From Rhodococcus opacus (GTDB taxonomy: Bacteria; Actinomycetota; Actinomycetes; Mycobacteriales; Mycobacteriaceae): a stretch of 64,000 nt of DNA. Shown in pieces: positions 18,534 through 27,057 of the stretch; positions within the stretch are counted from its first letter, which is position 1; the number at the start of each line of letters is the position of its first letter. Under the pieces are notes generated by a model. That model saw only the letters and a list, made by a program, of their open reading frames with translations. It was not told where the DNA came from and made no database searches. Both the position numbers and the translations under genes were made by a program. Location of the stretch: contig NZ_JAAXPA010000007.1 in NCBI RefSeq assembly GCF_012396235.1, positions 186,001 to 250,000 on the forward strand, given 5' to 3'.

Positions 18534-19448
18534 TCAGGACAGAGGGGTGAAGTCGCGTGACGCGATGTACTCCGGCCGCGGACGCGCCGCGGCGAACGGC
18601 TCGACGAGGGTGTTCTCGACACTGTTGAACACGAGGAACAGGTTCGACCGCGGGTAGGGCGTGATGTTGTTGCCCGACCCGTGCATGACGTTCGAGTCGA
18701 ACCACAGCGCGGTGCCTGCGGCACCGGTGAACTGGTCGATCCCGAACTCCGCCGCCATCCGCGTCACGTCCTCGCGACGCGGAACCCCGACCTCCTGCGC
18801 GACGAGGGACGACGTGTAGTTGTCGTCGGGGGTGGCGCCGACGCACTGGACGAACTGCTTGTGCGAACCGGGCATCACCATCAACGACCCGTTGAACGGG
18901 TAGTTCTCGGTGAGCGTGATCGAGCAGCTGACGGCGCGCGGGACGGGAAGACCGTCCTCGGCGTGCCAGGTCTCGAAATCCGAGTGCCAGTAGAAGCCGG
19001 TGCCCTTGAAACCGGGCATCGAGTTGATCCGGCTCTGATGGATGTAGACGTCGGAGCCGAGGAGTTGCCGCGCGCGGTCGAGAATCCTGCTGTCGCGGAT
19101 CAGCGCGGCGACCGCGTCGCTGCGCCGGTGCACGTCGAAGACCGAACGAACCTCGTCGGTGCCGCGTTCGGTGATGACGCGCCCGCTGTCGCGCATCGCC
19201 GGGTCCCGGGACAGCCGGTCGAGTTCCTCCCGGCACGACATCACGTCGCCCGCGTTCAGTAAGTTGTCGATGATCGTGAAGCCGCGCGACTCGTGTCCGG
19301 CAAGTGCCGACGAATCGAACGGCCCGTCGGCGGGTCTGCCCCACACTGCGGGTTCGCTCCGTGGGAGCATGGACGGCTCGGCGTCGATCCGAGTCGGGTA
19401 GCGATCGTGGCGGTTGGTGTGTCCCTGAACCTCGGCTACCTGGGTCAT
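18534..19448 (-). CDS. Ectoine-hydroxylase-like Fe(II)/2-oxoglutarate dioxygenase
   Basis: A 304-residue PhyH-superfamily protein. GFYWHSDFETWHAEDG is the EctD signature. The iron ligands are His155, Asp157 and His256, and PYPRSN supplies the 2-oxoglutarate-binding arginine. EctD converts ectoine to 5-hydroxyectoine. No ectABC synthesis genes are present here; the gene instead ends an operon of two racemase-superfamily genes and a GntR regulator, 37 bases after gntR. It may act on imported ectoine or on a related substrate of that operon. ATG 19448 follows GAGGAGG. Confidence 0.78.
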   Translation of the reverse strand: MTQVAEVQGHTNRHDRYPTRIDAEPSMLPRSEPAVWGRPADGPFDSSALAGHESRGFTIIDNLLNAGDVMSCREELDRLSRDPAMRDSGRVITERGTDEVRSVFDVHRRSDAVAALIRDSRILDRARQLLGSDVYIHQSRINSMPGFKGTGFYWHSDFETWHAEDGLPVPRAVSCSITLTENYPFNGSLMVMPGSHKQFVQCVGATPDDNYTSSLVAQEVGVPRREDVTRMAAEFGIDQFTGAAGTALWFDSNVMHGSGNNITPYPRSNLFLVFNSVENTLVEPFAAARPRPEYIASRDFTPLS

Positions 19449-19485
19449 TGTCCCTCCTCGGCACTTACCCTCTACTTGACTGTCG

Positions 19486-20163
19486 CTACGACGACAGGGT
19501 CTTCTGGTCGGCGCGGAGCCGCTGGACGGCGTCGTCCAGGTGTTCGGCGAGCAGTTTCTGCACCTCTCCAGCTGTACCCGATCGGATCGCCTCGCGCAGG
19601 GTCGCGTGTTCCTGCGCCTGCTCGCGGATGTCGTCGTAGGTGGTCTGCAACGCACCCAGGCACATCCGGGTCTCGATCAGCAGTGTCCGCGCCGCCCGAA
19701 TGAGCCGGGGGCTCTCCGAACTCTCCACCAGGATCTGATGGAACTGCTGGTCGGCGTCCGAGACGGCGGCGGCGTCGCCGCGCTCGGCCGCGGCCTGCAT
19801 CACGAGCACGGTGGGTTCGAGCGCCAGGTACGTGGCTTCCCGGCGGCCGTCGTCGAGAATCATTTCGAGCGCCCCGCGCTCGATGACCGAGCGGCTGCGG
19901 TACACGTCGACGACGTCGTCGAGGGTCAGCTCCGTCACGAAGATCCCGCGATGACGGATGCTGTGCAGTATGCCCTCGGACACGAGCCTCTGCATGGCTT
20001 CGCGCAGGGGTCCGCGCGAGACCTGGAAATGCGCGGCCAGTTCCGCCTCGCCCAGCTGTGCACCGGGTTCGAGCGCCCCCTTCATGATGGCGATCCGCAG
20101 GCGGTCCGCGATGAATTCGGCAGTCGATTGACGACTGACGGGTTCCAGGTCAGTCAGAGCCAT
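19486..20163 (-). CDS. GntR-family regulator (FadR subfamily)
   Basis: A 225-residue regulator with an N-terminal winged helix (about 14-80; recognition helix VSRGPLREAMQRL) and a C-terminal helical FCD ligand domain. ATG 20163 lies 14 bases inside the end of the upstream racemase-family gene, so the two are translationally linked. It probably controls its own operon and the divergent dehydrogenase/amidase operon through the palindrome at 21709-21722. The ligand is unknown, perhaps the operon substrate or a dicarboxylate derived from it. Confidence 0.85.
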   Translation of the reverse strand: MALTDLEPVSRQSTAEFIADRLRIAIMKGALEPGAQLGEAELAAHFQVSRGPLREAMQRLVSEGILHSIRHRGIFVTELTLDDVVDVYRSRSVIERGALEMILDDGRREATYLALEPTVLVMQAAAERGDAAAVSDADQQFHQILVESSESPRLIRAARTLLIETRMCLGALQTTYDDIREQAQEHATLREAIRSGTAGEVQKLLAEHLDDAVQRLRADQKTLSS

Positions 20164-20890
20164 GACTGTGGCCTTTCTCGAACAAGGTTCCTAACGACGG
20201 GTTCACCGCCGTGTGGCCCGCAAGACGCAGGCCTTCCCAGATGGTCACCTGGTTTGCCGTGAGGACCGGCTTGCCGAGGCGCTGCTCGAGAGTACTCAGC
20301 GCACCCAGCGTCCTCATGGCCGTGTCGGGGATGAGCAGGGCTTCGGCGTCCGGGTGGTCGTTCTCCACCGCGAGTTCCACCACGGATTCCGGGCTGAGCA
20401 GACCGACCTCGGCCGCGGTGTCGATTCCCGCACTCGACATCGACAGCACCTCGATGCCGGCGGCGGCGAGGAACTCGACGAACAGCTTCGCGACGTCCTC
20501 CGGGTAGCTGGCGGCCACCGCGACGCGGGTGATCCCCAGCGCGTGCAGGGCGTGGACGAACGCGAAACTGGTGCTGGACGTGGGTACACCGGTGGCCGCG
20601 GCGAGCGTCTCGGCCTGCTGCTTCGCCCCGTCGGGGCCGTAGACGAAGCTGCCCGAGGTGCACGCCCACACGACGGCGTCCGGCTTCTCCTCGGCGAGGA
20701 GCGCGGCCCCGCCTGCGAGCTTCTCCGGGCTCCCGAGGTCGAGCAGTTCGGGCACGGCGTGCAGGTCGGTGCCATAGATGTGCACGACCGGCAGATCCAC
20801 TCCGAGCATCTCCGCGGCGAAGGGGTAGTCGTCCTCGGCGGCGTGATCGGGGTAGATGAATCCCACTGTGGGGGTCGGCGTGCTCGTCAT
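20150..20890 (-). CDS. Asp/Glu-racemase-superfamily protein, second Cys replaced
   Basis: A 246-residue member of the maleate isomerase / arylmalonate decarboxylase / EutA group. The first active-site cysteine is present (WACTSGSF, Cys77). At the second site the usual CTN is replaced by Asp189-Thr (LLIPDTAMRT). One-cysteine members include arylmalonate decarboxylase, but there the missing one is the first. The gene is 34 bases after its two-cysteine paralogue and overlaps gntR. It could be a decarboxylase, a lyase or a non-catalytic partner. No precise reaction can be assigned. Confidence 0.75.
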   Translation of the reverse strand: MTSTPTPTVGFIYPDHAAEDDYPFAAEMLGVDLPVVHIYGTDLHAVPELLDLGSPEKLAGGAALLAEEKPDAVVWACTSGSFVYGPDGAKQQAETLAAATGVPTSSTSFAFVHALHALGITRVAVAASYPEDVAKLFVEFLAAAGIEVLSMSSAGIDTAAEVGLLSPESVVELAVENDHPDAEALLIPDTAMRTLGALSTLEQRLGKPVLTANQVTIWEGLRLAGHTAVNPSLGTLFEKGHSHGSD

Positions 20891-20924
20891 GCGTTCTCCT
20901 CTTTCCGAGTCGTGAGGGGTGATG

Positions 20925-21668
20925 TCAGAAGACGTTGCGGAGCCACTTGCCGGGGCCCGTCATGGGGAGCTTCATCCGGCCGAGACAGGCCCAGATCGTG
21001 AGTTGGTTGGCGGTGAGGACCGGTTTGCCGAGTTCCTGCTCGAGCGGGGCGATGACGTCGTAGGTCGGCAGATTCGTACAGCTGACGAAGATCGCCTCCG
21101 ACCTGGGGTCGTCCGCGGCGATGATCCGCTCGGCGATCGTGCGGTAGTTGACCTTCCAGATGCCGCCGCCGAGCCCGAGGTGATCGGAGCGAACCACCTC
21201 GGTGCCCGCCTCGTGCAGGAACGCATGCAGCCGTTCGGTCAGGGGGGCGTCGTAAGGCGTGATCACCGACAGCCTGCTCAGCTCGAGGTGTTCGATCGCC
21301 TCGACCAGCGCGCCGGACGTGGTGATCGCGTGCTGGGCGCCTGCCTCGCAGATCGCGTCGCACAGGGTTCGCTCGTATTCGAGCCCCTTGATGAAGCTTC
21401 CCGACGTGCACAGATAGGCCACGACCTCGGGCTCGACGTGCAGGACGTCGCGCGTCGCCGCCATGAGGTGTCTTCGCTCGGACACGAGTTCGGCCATCTC
21501 CAGACTGACGGGCACGGGTTCGTACGGCGTGCGCGCCAGGTGGAGGCTCACCTCGAGGGGAGCCCATCGCCACAGTTCTCGTTCGAGCGCCAGGTCGAAC
21601 GGGGCGATGATGCCGATTCCCCGTTGCGCGATAGGCCCCTCGAATTCGGGAATGTTCAGTTCCAACAC
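20925..21668 (-). CDS. Asp/Glu-racemase-superfamily protein (maleate isomerase/EutA-like)
   Basis: A 247-residue protein with both superfamily cysteines in standard context, YLCTSGSF (Cys87) and FVSCTNLPTYDV (Cys197). These match maleate cis-trans isomerase and ectoine-utilisation EutA proteins. It is the first gene of the four-gene minus operon (this gene, its paralogue, gntR, ectD-like). The GTG at 21668 follows a GAGG. The operator at 21709-21722 lies 40 bases upstream. Candidate reactions are isomerisation of an unsaturated dicarboxylate or racemisation of an amino-acid derivative. Confidence 0.78.
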   Translation of the reverse strand: MLELNIPEFEGPIAQRGIGIIAPFDLALERELWRWAPLEVSLHLARTPYEPVPVSLEMAELVSERRHLMAATRDVLHVEPEVVAYLCTSGSFIKGLEYERTLCDAICEAGAQHAITTSGALVEAIEHLELSRLSVITPYDAPLTERLHAFLHEAGTEVVRSDHLGLGGGIWKVNYRTIAERIIAADDPRSEAIFVSCTNLPTYDVIAPLEQELGKPVLTANQLTIWACLGRMKLPMTGPGKWLRNVF

Positions 21669-21708
21669 CAGGCCTCACCTTCGTTTCGGCCGCGCCCGAG
21701 CATTTTCA

Positions 21709-21722
21709 GATTGTTGACAATC
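21709..21722. promoter_or_regulatory. GntR-type operator in the racemase/dehydrogenase divergent promoter
   Basis: GATTGTTGACAATC has perfect GATTGT/ACAATC arms around a TG centre, typical of FadR-subfamily GntR sites. It lies between the start codons of the divergent operons at 21668 and 21749. Its core differs by one base from the TTGTCGACAA sites of the 34-50 kb regulon. Confidence 0.7.
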
Positions 21723-21748
21723 ATACGAGTTACTCATACGGTGTCAAC

Positions 21749-22723
21749 GTGAGTCGGAACCCGATCGTCGCGGTGCTACATGCCCACGTCCTGCCGAGCG
21801 ACGAACTCATGGCACCCGTCGCGGCCCGTGCCGAAGTTCGCTACACCGGCAAGGCGGGGCTGAGCGATGCCCTCGACGGCGCCGACGTGCTGTTCCTCTA
21901 CGACTTCCTCACCGACGCGGTGCCCGGAGCCTGGCACGCCGCCGGCTCCCTGCAGTGGCTGCACATCGCCGCGGCCGGCGTCGATCCCGTCATGTTCCCC
22001 GAGGCCCGCGACAGCGACGTCACGATCACCAACTCACGGGGCGTGTTCGACGGGGCGATCGCCGAGTACGTGCTCGCCCACGTCCTCTCGTTCGCGAAGG
22101 ACCTGCCGGGCTCGCTCCGCCTGCAGCAGTCCCACACCTGGCAGCACCGGGAATCCGAGCGGATCGCGGGCCGTACCGCCCTGATCGTCGGCACCGGTCC
22201 CATCGGCCGCGCGATCGCCCGGCTTCTCCGCGCGGCGGGGATGAAGGTCAGCGGATCCGGTCGCACCGCAAACAACGCCGATCCCGACTTCGGGTCGGTC
22301 ACCGCAACGGAAGATCTCCCGAAGCAGCTCGCCGTCGCCGACTACGTGATCGCGGTGGCACCGCTCACCGAGCAGACCCGCCACCTGTTCCGCGACTCGA
22401 CGTTCGCCGCGATGAAGCCGGGCGCCCGGTTCGTCAACGTCGGACGCGGTGAGCTCGTCCGCACCGACGACCTCGTCGCCGCGCTCCGGGCGGGGACGAT
22501 CGCGGGCGCCGCGCTCGACGTGTTCGACACGGAACCGCTCCCCGCCGGCCATCCACTCTGGGACATGCCGAACGTCTCGATCACACCCCACAATTCGGGC
22601 GACTTCGCCGGCTGGCGAGATGACCTCGTTACCGTGTTCACCGACAATTTCGAACGCTGGGTTACGGGGTACCCGCTCGAGAACGTAGTTGACAAGCACC
22701 TCGGGTACGTACCGAGCCGATGA
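21749..22723 (+). CDS. D-2-hydroxyacid dehydrogenase family protein
   Basis: A 324-residue NAD(P)-dependent D-2-hydroxyacid dehydrogenase. The Rossmann motif GTGPIGRAIA is at about 148-157. The catalytic Arg (NVGRGELV), Glu (DTEPLP) and His (TPHNSGD) are in order. It would interconvert a 2-keto acid and D-2-hydroxy acid in the cytoplasm. GTG 21749 is 27 bases after the GntR operator. It is followed 36 bases later by an amidase gene, and together they form the rightward arm of the GntR-controlled cluster. Confidence 0.83.
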   Translation: MSRNPIVAVLHAHVLPSDELMAPVAARAEVRYTGKAGLSDALDGADVLFLYDFLTDAVPGAWHAAGSLQWLHIAAAGVDPVMFPEARDSDVTITNSRGVFDGAIAEYVLAHVLSFAKDLPGSLRLQQSHTWQHRESERIAGRTALIVGTGPIGRAIARLLRAAGMKVSGSGRTANNADPDFGSVTATEDLPKQLAVADYVIAVAPLTEQTRHLFRDSTFAAMKPGARFVNVGRGELVRTDDLVAALRAGTIAGAALDVFDTEPLPAGHPLWDMPNVSITPHNSGDFAGWRDDLVTVFTDNFERWVTGYPLENVVDKHLGYVPSR

Positions 22724-22759
22724 AGACAGGGCCCGAACGTCCAGGCTGAAGGAGTTCTC

Positions 22760-24130
22760 ATGAATCCCACCGACATGACCGCCGTCGAACTGGTCACGGC
22801 CTACTCGTCCGGAGAACTTTCGCCGGTGGAAGCGACGCAGGCGATGCTCGACGCCATCACCGAACGCGACCGCACCATCAATTCCTACTGCCTCGTCGAC
22901 GAGGAGCGGGCGCTCGCGCAGGCCCGGAAGTCCGAGGAGCGCTGGAACACCGGCTACTCCAAGGGACTGCTCGACGGCGTTCCGATCTCGATCAAGGACA
23001 TCTTCCTCACCGACGGCTGGCCGACACTCCGGGGTTCACAGGCCGTCGACGAGGACCAGCCGTGGAACGTCGACAGTCCCGTGGCCGCCCGGCTCCGCGA
23101 GGACGGCATGGTGTTCCTCGGCAAGACCACGACCCCCGAGATCGCCTGGAAGGCCGTGACCGACAGCGCCTTGTGCGGGATCACCCGCAACCCTGCCGAC
23201 CCGACCAAGACGGCCGGTGGATCTTCGGGCGGCAGCGCCGCCGCGGTCGCGGCGGGTCTCGGTCCCTGCTCCGTCGGCACAGACGGCGGCGGCAGTGTGC
23301 GCATCCCCGCCTCGTTCTGCGGCGTCGTCGGGTTCAAACCCACCCACGGTCGCATCCCCCTGTTCCCGGCGAGCCCGTTCGGACCGCTGGCGCATGCCGG
23401 CCCCCTCACCCGCACGGTCGAGGATGCGGCACTGCTGATGGACATCCTGTCGCTGCCGGACCCGCGCGACCCGACATCGCTCGCCCCGTTCCCGACCACC
23501 TTCCGCGGCGAGATCGGCCGCGACGTGGTCGGACTCGGCGTCGCGTACTCCCCCACGCTCGGCTATGTGACCGTCGATCCGGAGGTCCGGGCGATCGTCG
23601 ACCGAGCCGTGCAGGCCCTCGACGCCGCGGGTCTGCCGGTCACCGCCGCCGACCCCGGCTTCAGCGATCCGATCGAGGCCTTCGAGCTGCTGTGGGCGGC
23701 CGGGGCCGCAGCCATGTTGAAGAACTTCCCGGAGGGTGCGCGCGACAAGGTCGACCCGGGGCTCGGCAAGATCTGGGAGCGGGGCGAGAAGTTCAGCGCG
23801 GTCGACTATCTCGACGCTCGCGCGGTCGCCGCGGACATCGGCATCATGATGGGCAAATTCCACCTGACGCACAACGTCCTGCTCACACCCACCGTCCCGA
23901 TTCCGGCTTTCGAGGCAGGTTTCGACGTCCCGCCGGGCAGCGACTTCACCAGCTGGCCGCAGTGGACCCCGTTCACCTACCCGTTCAACCTGACGCAGCA
24001 GCCGGCGATCAGCATCCCGGTAGGCCGCACCGCTGCGGGTCTGCCGGTGGGTCTGCAGATCATCGGCCCCCGTCACTCGGACGACCTCGTACTCGCGGTC
24101 GCGCGATATGCGGAGCACGTCCTCGGCTAG
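22760..24130 (+). CDS. Amidase-signature-family hydrolase
   Basis: A 456-residue amidase-signature enzyme. The Ser-cisSer-Lys triad is visible as Lys in PISIKDI, the cis-Ser in GGSSGGSAAAVAAG and the nucleophile Ser in DGGGSVRIPAS. ATG 22760 follows AAGGAG. It shares an operon with the D-hydroxyacid dehydrogenase and is opposite the racemase-like pair. Hydrolysis of an amide to a carboxylate that the racemase-type proteins then isomerise is a reasonable but unproven reading. Related enzymes include GatA, but no gatB or gatC is near. Confidence 0.83.
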   Translation: MNPTDMTAVELVTAYSSGELSPVEATQAMLDAITERDRTINSYCLVDEERALAQARKSEERWNTGYSKGLLDGVPISIKDIFLTDGWPTLRGSQAVDEDQPWNVDSPVAARLREDGMVFLGKTTTPEIAWKAVTDSALCGITRNPADPTKTAGGSSGGSAAAVAAGLGPCSVGTDGGGSVRIPASFCGVVGFKPTHGRIPLFPASPFGPLAHAGPLTRTVEDAALLMDILSLPDPRDPTSLAPFPTTFRGEIGRDVVGLGVAYSPTLGYVTVDPEVRAIVDRAVQALDAAGLPVTAADPGFSDPIEAFELLWAAGAAAMLKNFPEGARDKVDPGLGKIWERGEKFSAVDYLDARAVAADIGIMMGKFHLTHNVLLTPTVPIPAFEAGFDVPPGSDFTSWPQWTPFTYPFNLTQQPAISIPVGRTAAGLPVGLQIIGPRHSDDLVLAVARYAEHVLG

Positions 24131-24150
24131 GTCGACCGAAAAGCACACGT

Positions 24151-24199
24151 TTCGCGCCGCATCCGAGGATGATCAGCACTAGGCCCGGTGCGGCGCGAA
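24151..24199 (+). terminator. Inverted repeat after the amidase gene
   Basis: Perfect 11-bp arms TTCGCGCCGCA (24151-24161) and TGCGGCGCGAA (24189-24199) are separated by 27 bases. They lie in the 141-base gap downstream of the amidase and could terminate the operon. The long loop makes this less certain than the other hairpins. Confidence 0.45.
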
Positions 24200-24271
24200 C
24201 GTCTGCCCTGCTGCCCGGGTGAGAGTTGCCCGACAGGGATTTTCGGGGTCGGGGAGAGCCCGGGAGGGTAG

Positions 24272-25762
24272 ATGACAGCGACGCCGGTGTCCGGGGTCCC
24301 GCCGCATTCGCCGCAGGACCCGGATCCGCTCGCCCCGGGCATGCTCGTCGCCACCCGATACCGCCTCCTCGGCCGGTTCGCCGGCCCCGACTGGGTGCAG
24401 TGGTGGCACGCGCACGACACCGAACTGCGCCGGGACGTCTCGCTCAGCCTCGTCGACTCGGCGCACGTCCGCGCCACCGATACGCTCCCGGATCCGGTGG
24501 TGCGGTTCTGCCGGAACACCACCGGAACCAGCTTCAGCCACGAGGGGCGGATCGCGCAGGTCTACGACATCGCGGCGGTCGGTAACCGGATCGCCGTGGT
24601 CGCGGAATGGACGCCCGGGTGGCGTGTCGCGGATGTCGCGCGCACGGTTCCGCGGCCGTTGGATGCCGCTCGTACCGTGCGGGACCTCGCCGCCGCGACT
24701 GCAGACGCACACCATTTCGGTGCCCGCATCTCACTCGATCATCCCAACCGGGTGCGGATCTCCCGGGAAGGACTCGCGGTCCTCGCCTTCCCTGCCACTC
24801 TCGCCGACGGCAGCGCGGCCGACGACGTCGCGGGACTCGGGGCGCTGCTGTACGCCCTGTTGCTCGGCACGTGGCCGCTGTCCTCGTCCGGCGCGACCCT
24901 GGCAGCCGGATTGCCCCCGGCCGGCAGGCGTGGCGACGGTTCCGTCGTCCCGCCGCATCGTGTGCGGCCCGCGATTCCACGACGTCTGTCCGACGTGGCC
25001 ATGAATGCCCTCGCTCGACGGCCCGGGATGGCCACCGCGCAGGCGGTCGTCGACGCCCTGGACCGCATCTTGGCGGACGCGCGGGCTCGCTCGGCATCCG
25101 CATTCGCTGCCACCACGAAGAGAGCCCGCCCGGCACCCGCCAACCGGGCCCCCCGGCCGAACGCGCCACTTCCCGCGTTGAGCGGCGCACTCGCCCTGGT
25201 CGTCGCGCTCGGCGCCGCCGGGTGGGCGGCGGGCGCCACATTCACCTCGTCGGACGCTCCCCCGGCCGCCGTCGCAGACAGCATGCTCAGCCAGATCGCA
25301 CCGGTTTCGGACCCCCTTCAGATACCGCTCACCCCGTCGTCCGCGGCCGTCTACTCCCCCCTGCGCTTCCCCGACAACGGTGCCACTGCCTCCCTCGCCG
25401 TCGACGCGAACCCCGCGACATCCTGGGCGACCGACCGCTACCCGCAGCAACTGTCGGCGACGAAGCGAGGAGTGGGTCTGATCGTGTCGTTTCCCGGGCC
25501 CGTCGATCTGAGGACCGTCTTGATCGACTCCCCGACACCGGGCACCACAGTCGAGATCCGGACCGTGCCCGTCGCGTGGGCGACCATCGATCGCACCCAG
25601 GTGATCGGCGCCGCCACGCTCGGCGACGGGGTCACCCAGATCGTGGCCCGGACGCCCGCACCCACCGACCGCGTCCTGGTCTGGATCTCGGGACTGTCCG
25701 GCGGCGAGTCCGGGTACCAGTCGCGCCTGTCGGAGATCGGCTTCCTGGGTAGCGGCGCATGA
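24272..25762 (+). CDS. Stand-alone MviN-type membrane pseudokinase
   Basis: A 496-residue protein. Residues about 24-270 have a protein-kinase fold outline, but the usual ATP-binding Lys position reads VSLSLV (56-61) and no HRD or DFG catalytic motif is seen. A single transmembrane helix is at about 301-324. The outer part contains VDANPATSWATDRYPQQ, a discoidin-like domain as found at the C-terminus of mycobacterial MviN (Rv3910). Thus it is the MviN tail without the lipid-II flippase. It may tether a forkhead-domain protein or cell-wall enzyme. The next gene overlaps it by 4 bases. Confidence 0.72.
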   Translation: MTATPVSGVPPHSPQDPDPLAPGMLVATRYRLLGRFAGPDWVQWWHAHDTELRRDVSLSLVDSAHVRATDTLPDPVVRFCRNTTGTSFSHEGRIAQVYDIAAVGNRIAVVAEWTPGWRVADVARTVPRPLDAARTVRDLAAATADAHHFGARISLDHPNRVRISREGLAVLAFPATLADGSAADDVAGLGALLYALLLGTWPLSSSGATLAAGLPPAGRRGDGSVVPPHRVRPAIPRRLSDVAMNALARRPGMATAQAVVDALDRILADARARSASAFAATTKRARPAPANRAPRPNAPLPALSGALALVVALGAAGWAAGATFTSSDAPPAAVADSMLSQIAPVSDPLQIPLTPSSAAVYSPLRFPDNGATASLAVDANPATSWATDRYPQQLSATKRGVGLIVSFPGPVDLRTVLIDSPTPGTTVEIRTVPVAWATIDRTQVIGAATLGDGVTQIVARTPAPTDRVLVWISGLSGGESGYQSRLSEIGFLGSGA

Positions 25763-26106
25763 GCCGCAACATCTTCGGCCCCACGCAGCCGAACGAGGGA
25801 AGCACCGCGCGCGACCATCTGGCGAACGAGCGAACCTACCTCGCCTGGCATCGCACCGGTATCAGTGTCGCCGCGCTCGGTGTGGCGGTGGCGAAATTCG
25901 CGCCGAATCGCGGCGGTCACGCCGTGGCTGCCGGATTCATCCTGATCGCCGCGGGGCTGCTGGTATCCGCCTACGGCACCGTCCGCTACCGGGTCATCAG
26001 CCGGCAGCTCGAATCCGGGGAGTTTGCGCCGGCAACGTTCGCCGCCGTCGTCACGTCCAGCGTCGTCACAGTGCTCGCGCTACTCGCTGTGGTGGTCCTG
26101 ATCTGA
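25759..26106 (+). CDS. DUF202-family small membrane protein
   Basis: A 115-residue protein with the DUF202 start (RDHLANERTYLAWHRTGIS, about 18-36) and three hydrophobic helices. ATG 25759 overlaps the pseudokinase stop, so the two are probably made together. The function of DUF202 proteins is not settled. Its last 27 bases overlap the end of the convergent formylglycine-generating-enzyme gene. Confidence 0.8.
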   Translation: MSRNIFGPTQPNEGSTARDHLANERTYLAWHRTGISVAALGVAVAKFAPNRGGHAVAAGFILIAAGLLVSAYGTVRYRVISRQLESGEFAPATFAAVVTSSVVTVLALLAVVVLI

Positions 26107-27039
26107 TCCGGGTAAGGCCGTGACGCAGCGGAATCCGATGTGGCTCATCCCGGTGTCGACCATCTGCGGCCGCCGTGCAGCGGGCCGGTACCGCCGGCAG
26201 TAGCTGTCGGCGCACAGGAACGATCCGCCCTTGATCACCCGCCGGGGCACCCGGAACTGGGGTTGGCAGGGGTCGAAGCTCTCCGACATGCCGGGACCAC
26301 GCGGATTGCGTGGCGCGCAGCACGACTCTGCTGTGTCGGCGTGGCGATCCGAGTACCAGTCGGCGGTCCATTCCCACACGTTTCCCGCCATGTCGAACAG
26401 ACCGTATTCGTTGGGCGGATAGCTACCGACGGCGGTCGTGGTGCCGTACCCGGGGTCCGCGCGCCACGGGAACTCCCCGTGCCAGTAGTTCGCCAGCGGA
26501 GGGGATTCGCTCTCGGGGGCGTCACCCCAGGTGAATTCGGCGTGGTCGAGTCCGCCGCGCGCTGCGGCCTCCCATTGCGCCTCGGTGGGCAGGGACCGCC
26601 CCGCCCACTGCGCGTACGCTGCCGCATCCTCGTGGGCGACGTGGACGACGGGATGCTGTTCGCGGCCGGTGATCGTCGACGCGGGTCCCGTGGGGTGGCG
26701 CCAGGATGCGCCAACAGTCCAGGTCCACCACTGACTGAGGTGACGGAGATCGACCGGGCCCCGAGTGGGGGTGAACACCATCGATCCCGGTTGCAGGTTC
26801 TCGGCGGGAGCGCCGGGGAAGTCGGCGGGGTCCAGCGGCCGCTCCGCGACGGTCACATAACCGGTGTCTCGGACGAACGCGGCGTACTGCGCGGTGGTGA
26901 CCTGGTGGGCCTCGATGGCGAAGGCGTCGATCGCGACTCGATGCGCCGGACTTTCTTCCGGATAGTGCCGATCCGAGCCCATCGTGAAAGTGTGAGCGGG
27001 GATGTGCCGGACTTCGGAGACGGTCTGGGTATCCAACAC
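26080..27039 (-). CDS. Formylglycine-generating enzyme (sulfatase maturation)
   Basis: A 319-residue FGE/SUMF1-family protein. The C-terminal GGSFLCADSYCRRYRPAARR carries the copper-binding cysteine pair Cys276 and Cys281. GNVWEWTADWY and PTEAQWEAAARGG are further family motifs. It oxidises the cysteine of CxAxR or CxPxR motifs to formylglycine, the sulfatase active residue. The sulfatase two genes upstream in the same operon has CTAGR, so it is the likely client. GTG 27039 follows GAAGG, 18 bases after the HAD gene. Confidence 0.9.
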   Translation of the reverse strand: MLDTQTVSEVRHIPAHTFTMGSDRHYPEESPAHRVAIDAFAIEAHQVTTAQYAAFVRDTGYVTVAERPLDPADFPGAPAENLQPGSMVFTPTRGPVDLRHLSQWWTWTVGASWRHPTGPASTITGREQHPVVHVAHEDAAAYAQWAGRSLPTEAQWEAAARGGLDHAEFTWGDAPESESPPLANYWHGEFPWRADPGYGTTTAVGSYPPNEYGLFDMAGNVWEWTADWYSDRHADTAESCCAPRNPRGPGMSESFDPCQPQFRVPRRVIKGGSFLCADSYCRRYRPAARRPQMVDTGMSHIGFRCVTALPGSDQDHHSE

Positions 27040-27057
27040 GCCTTCCCTTCTGCCTGA

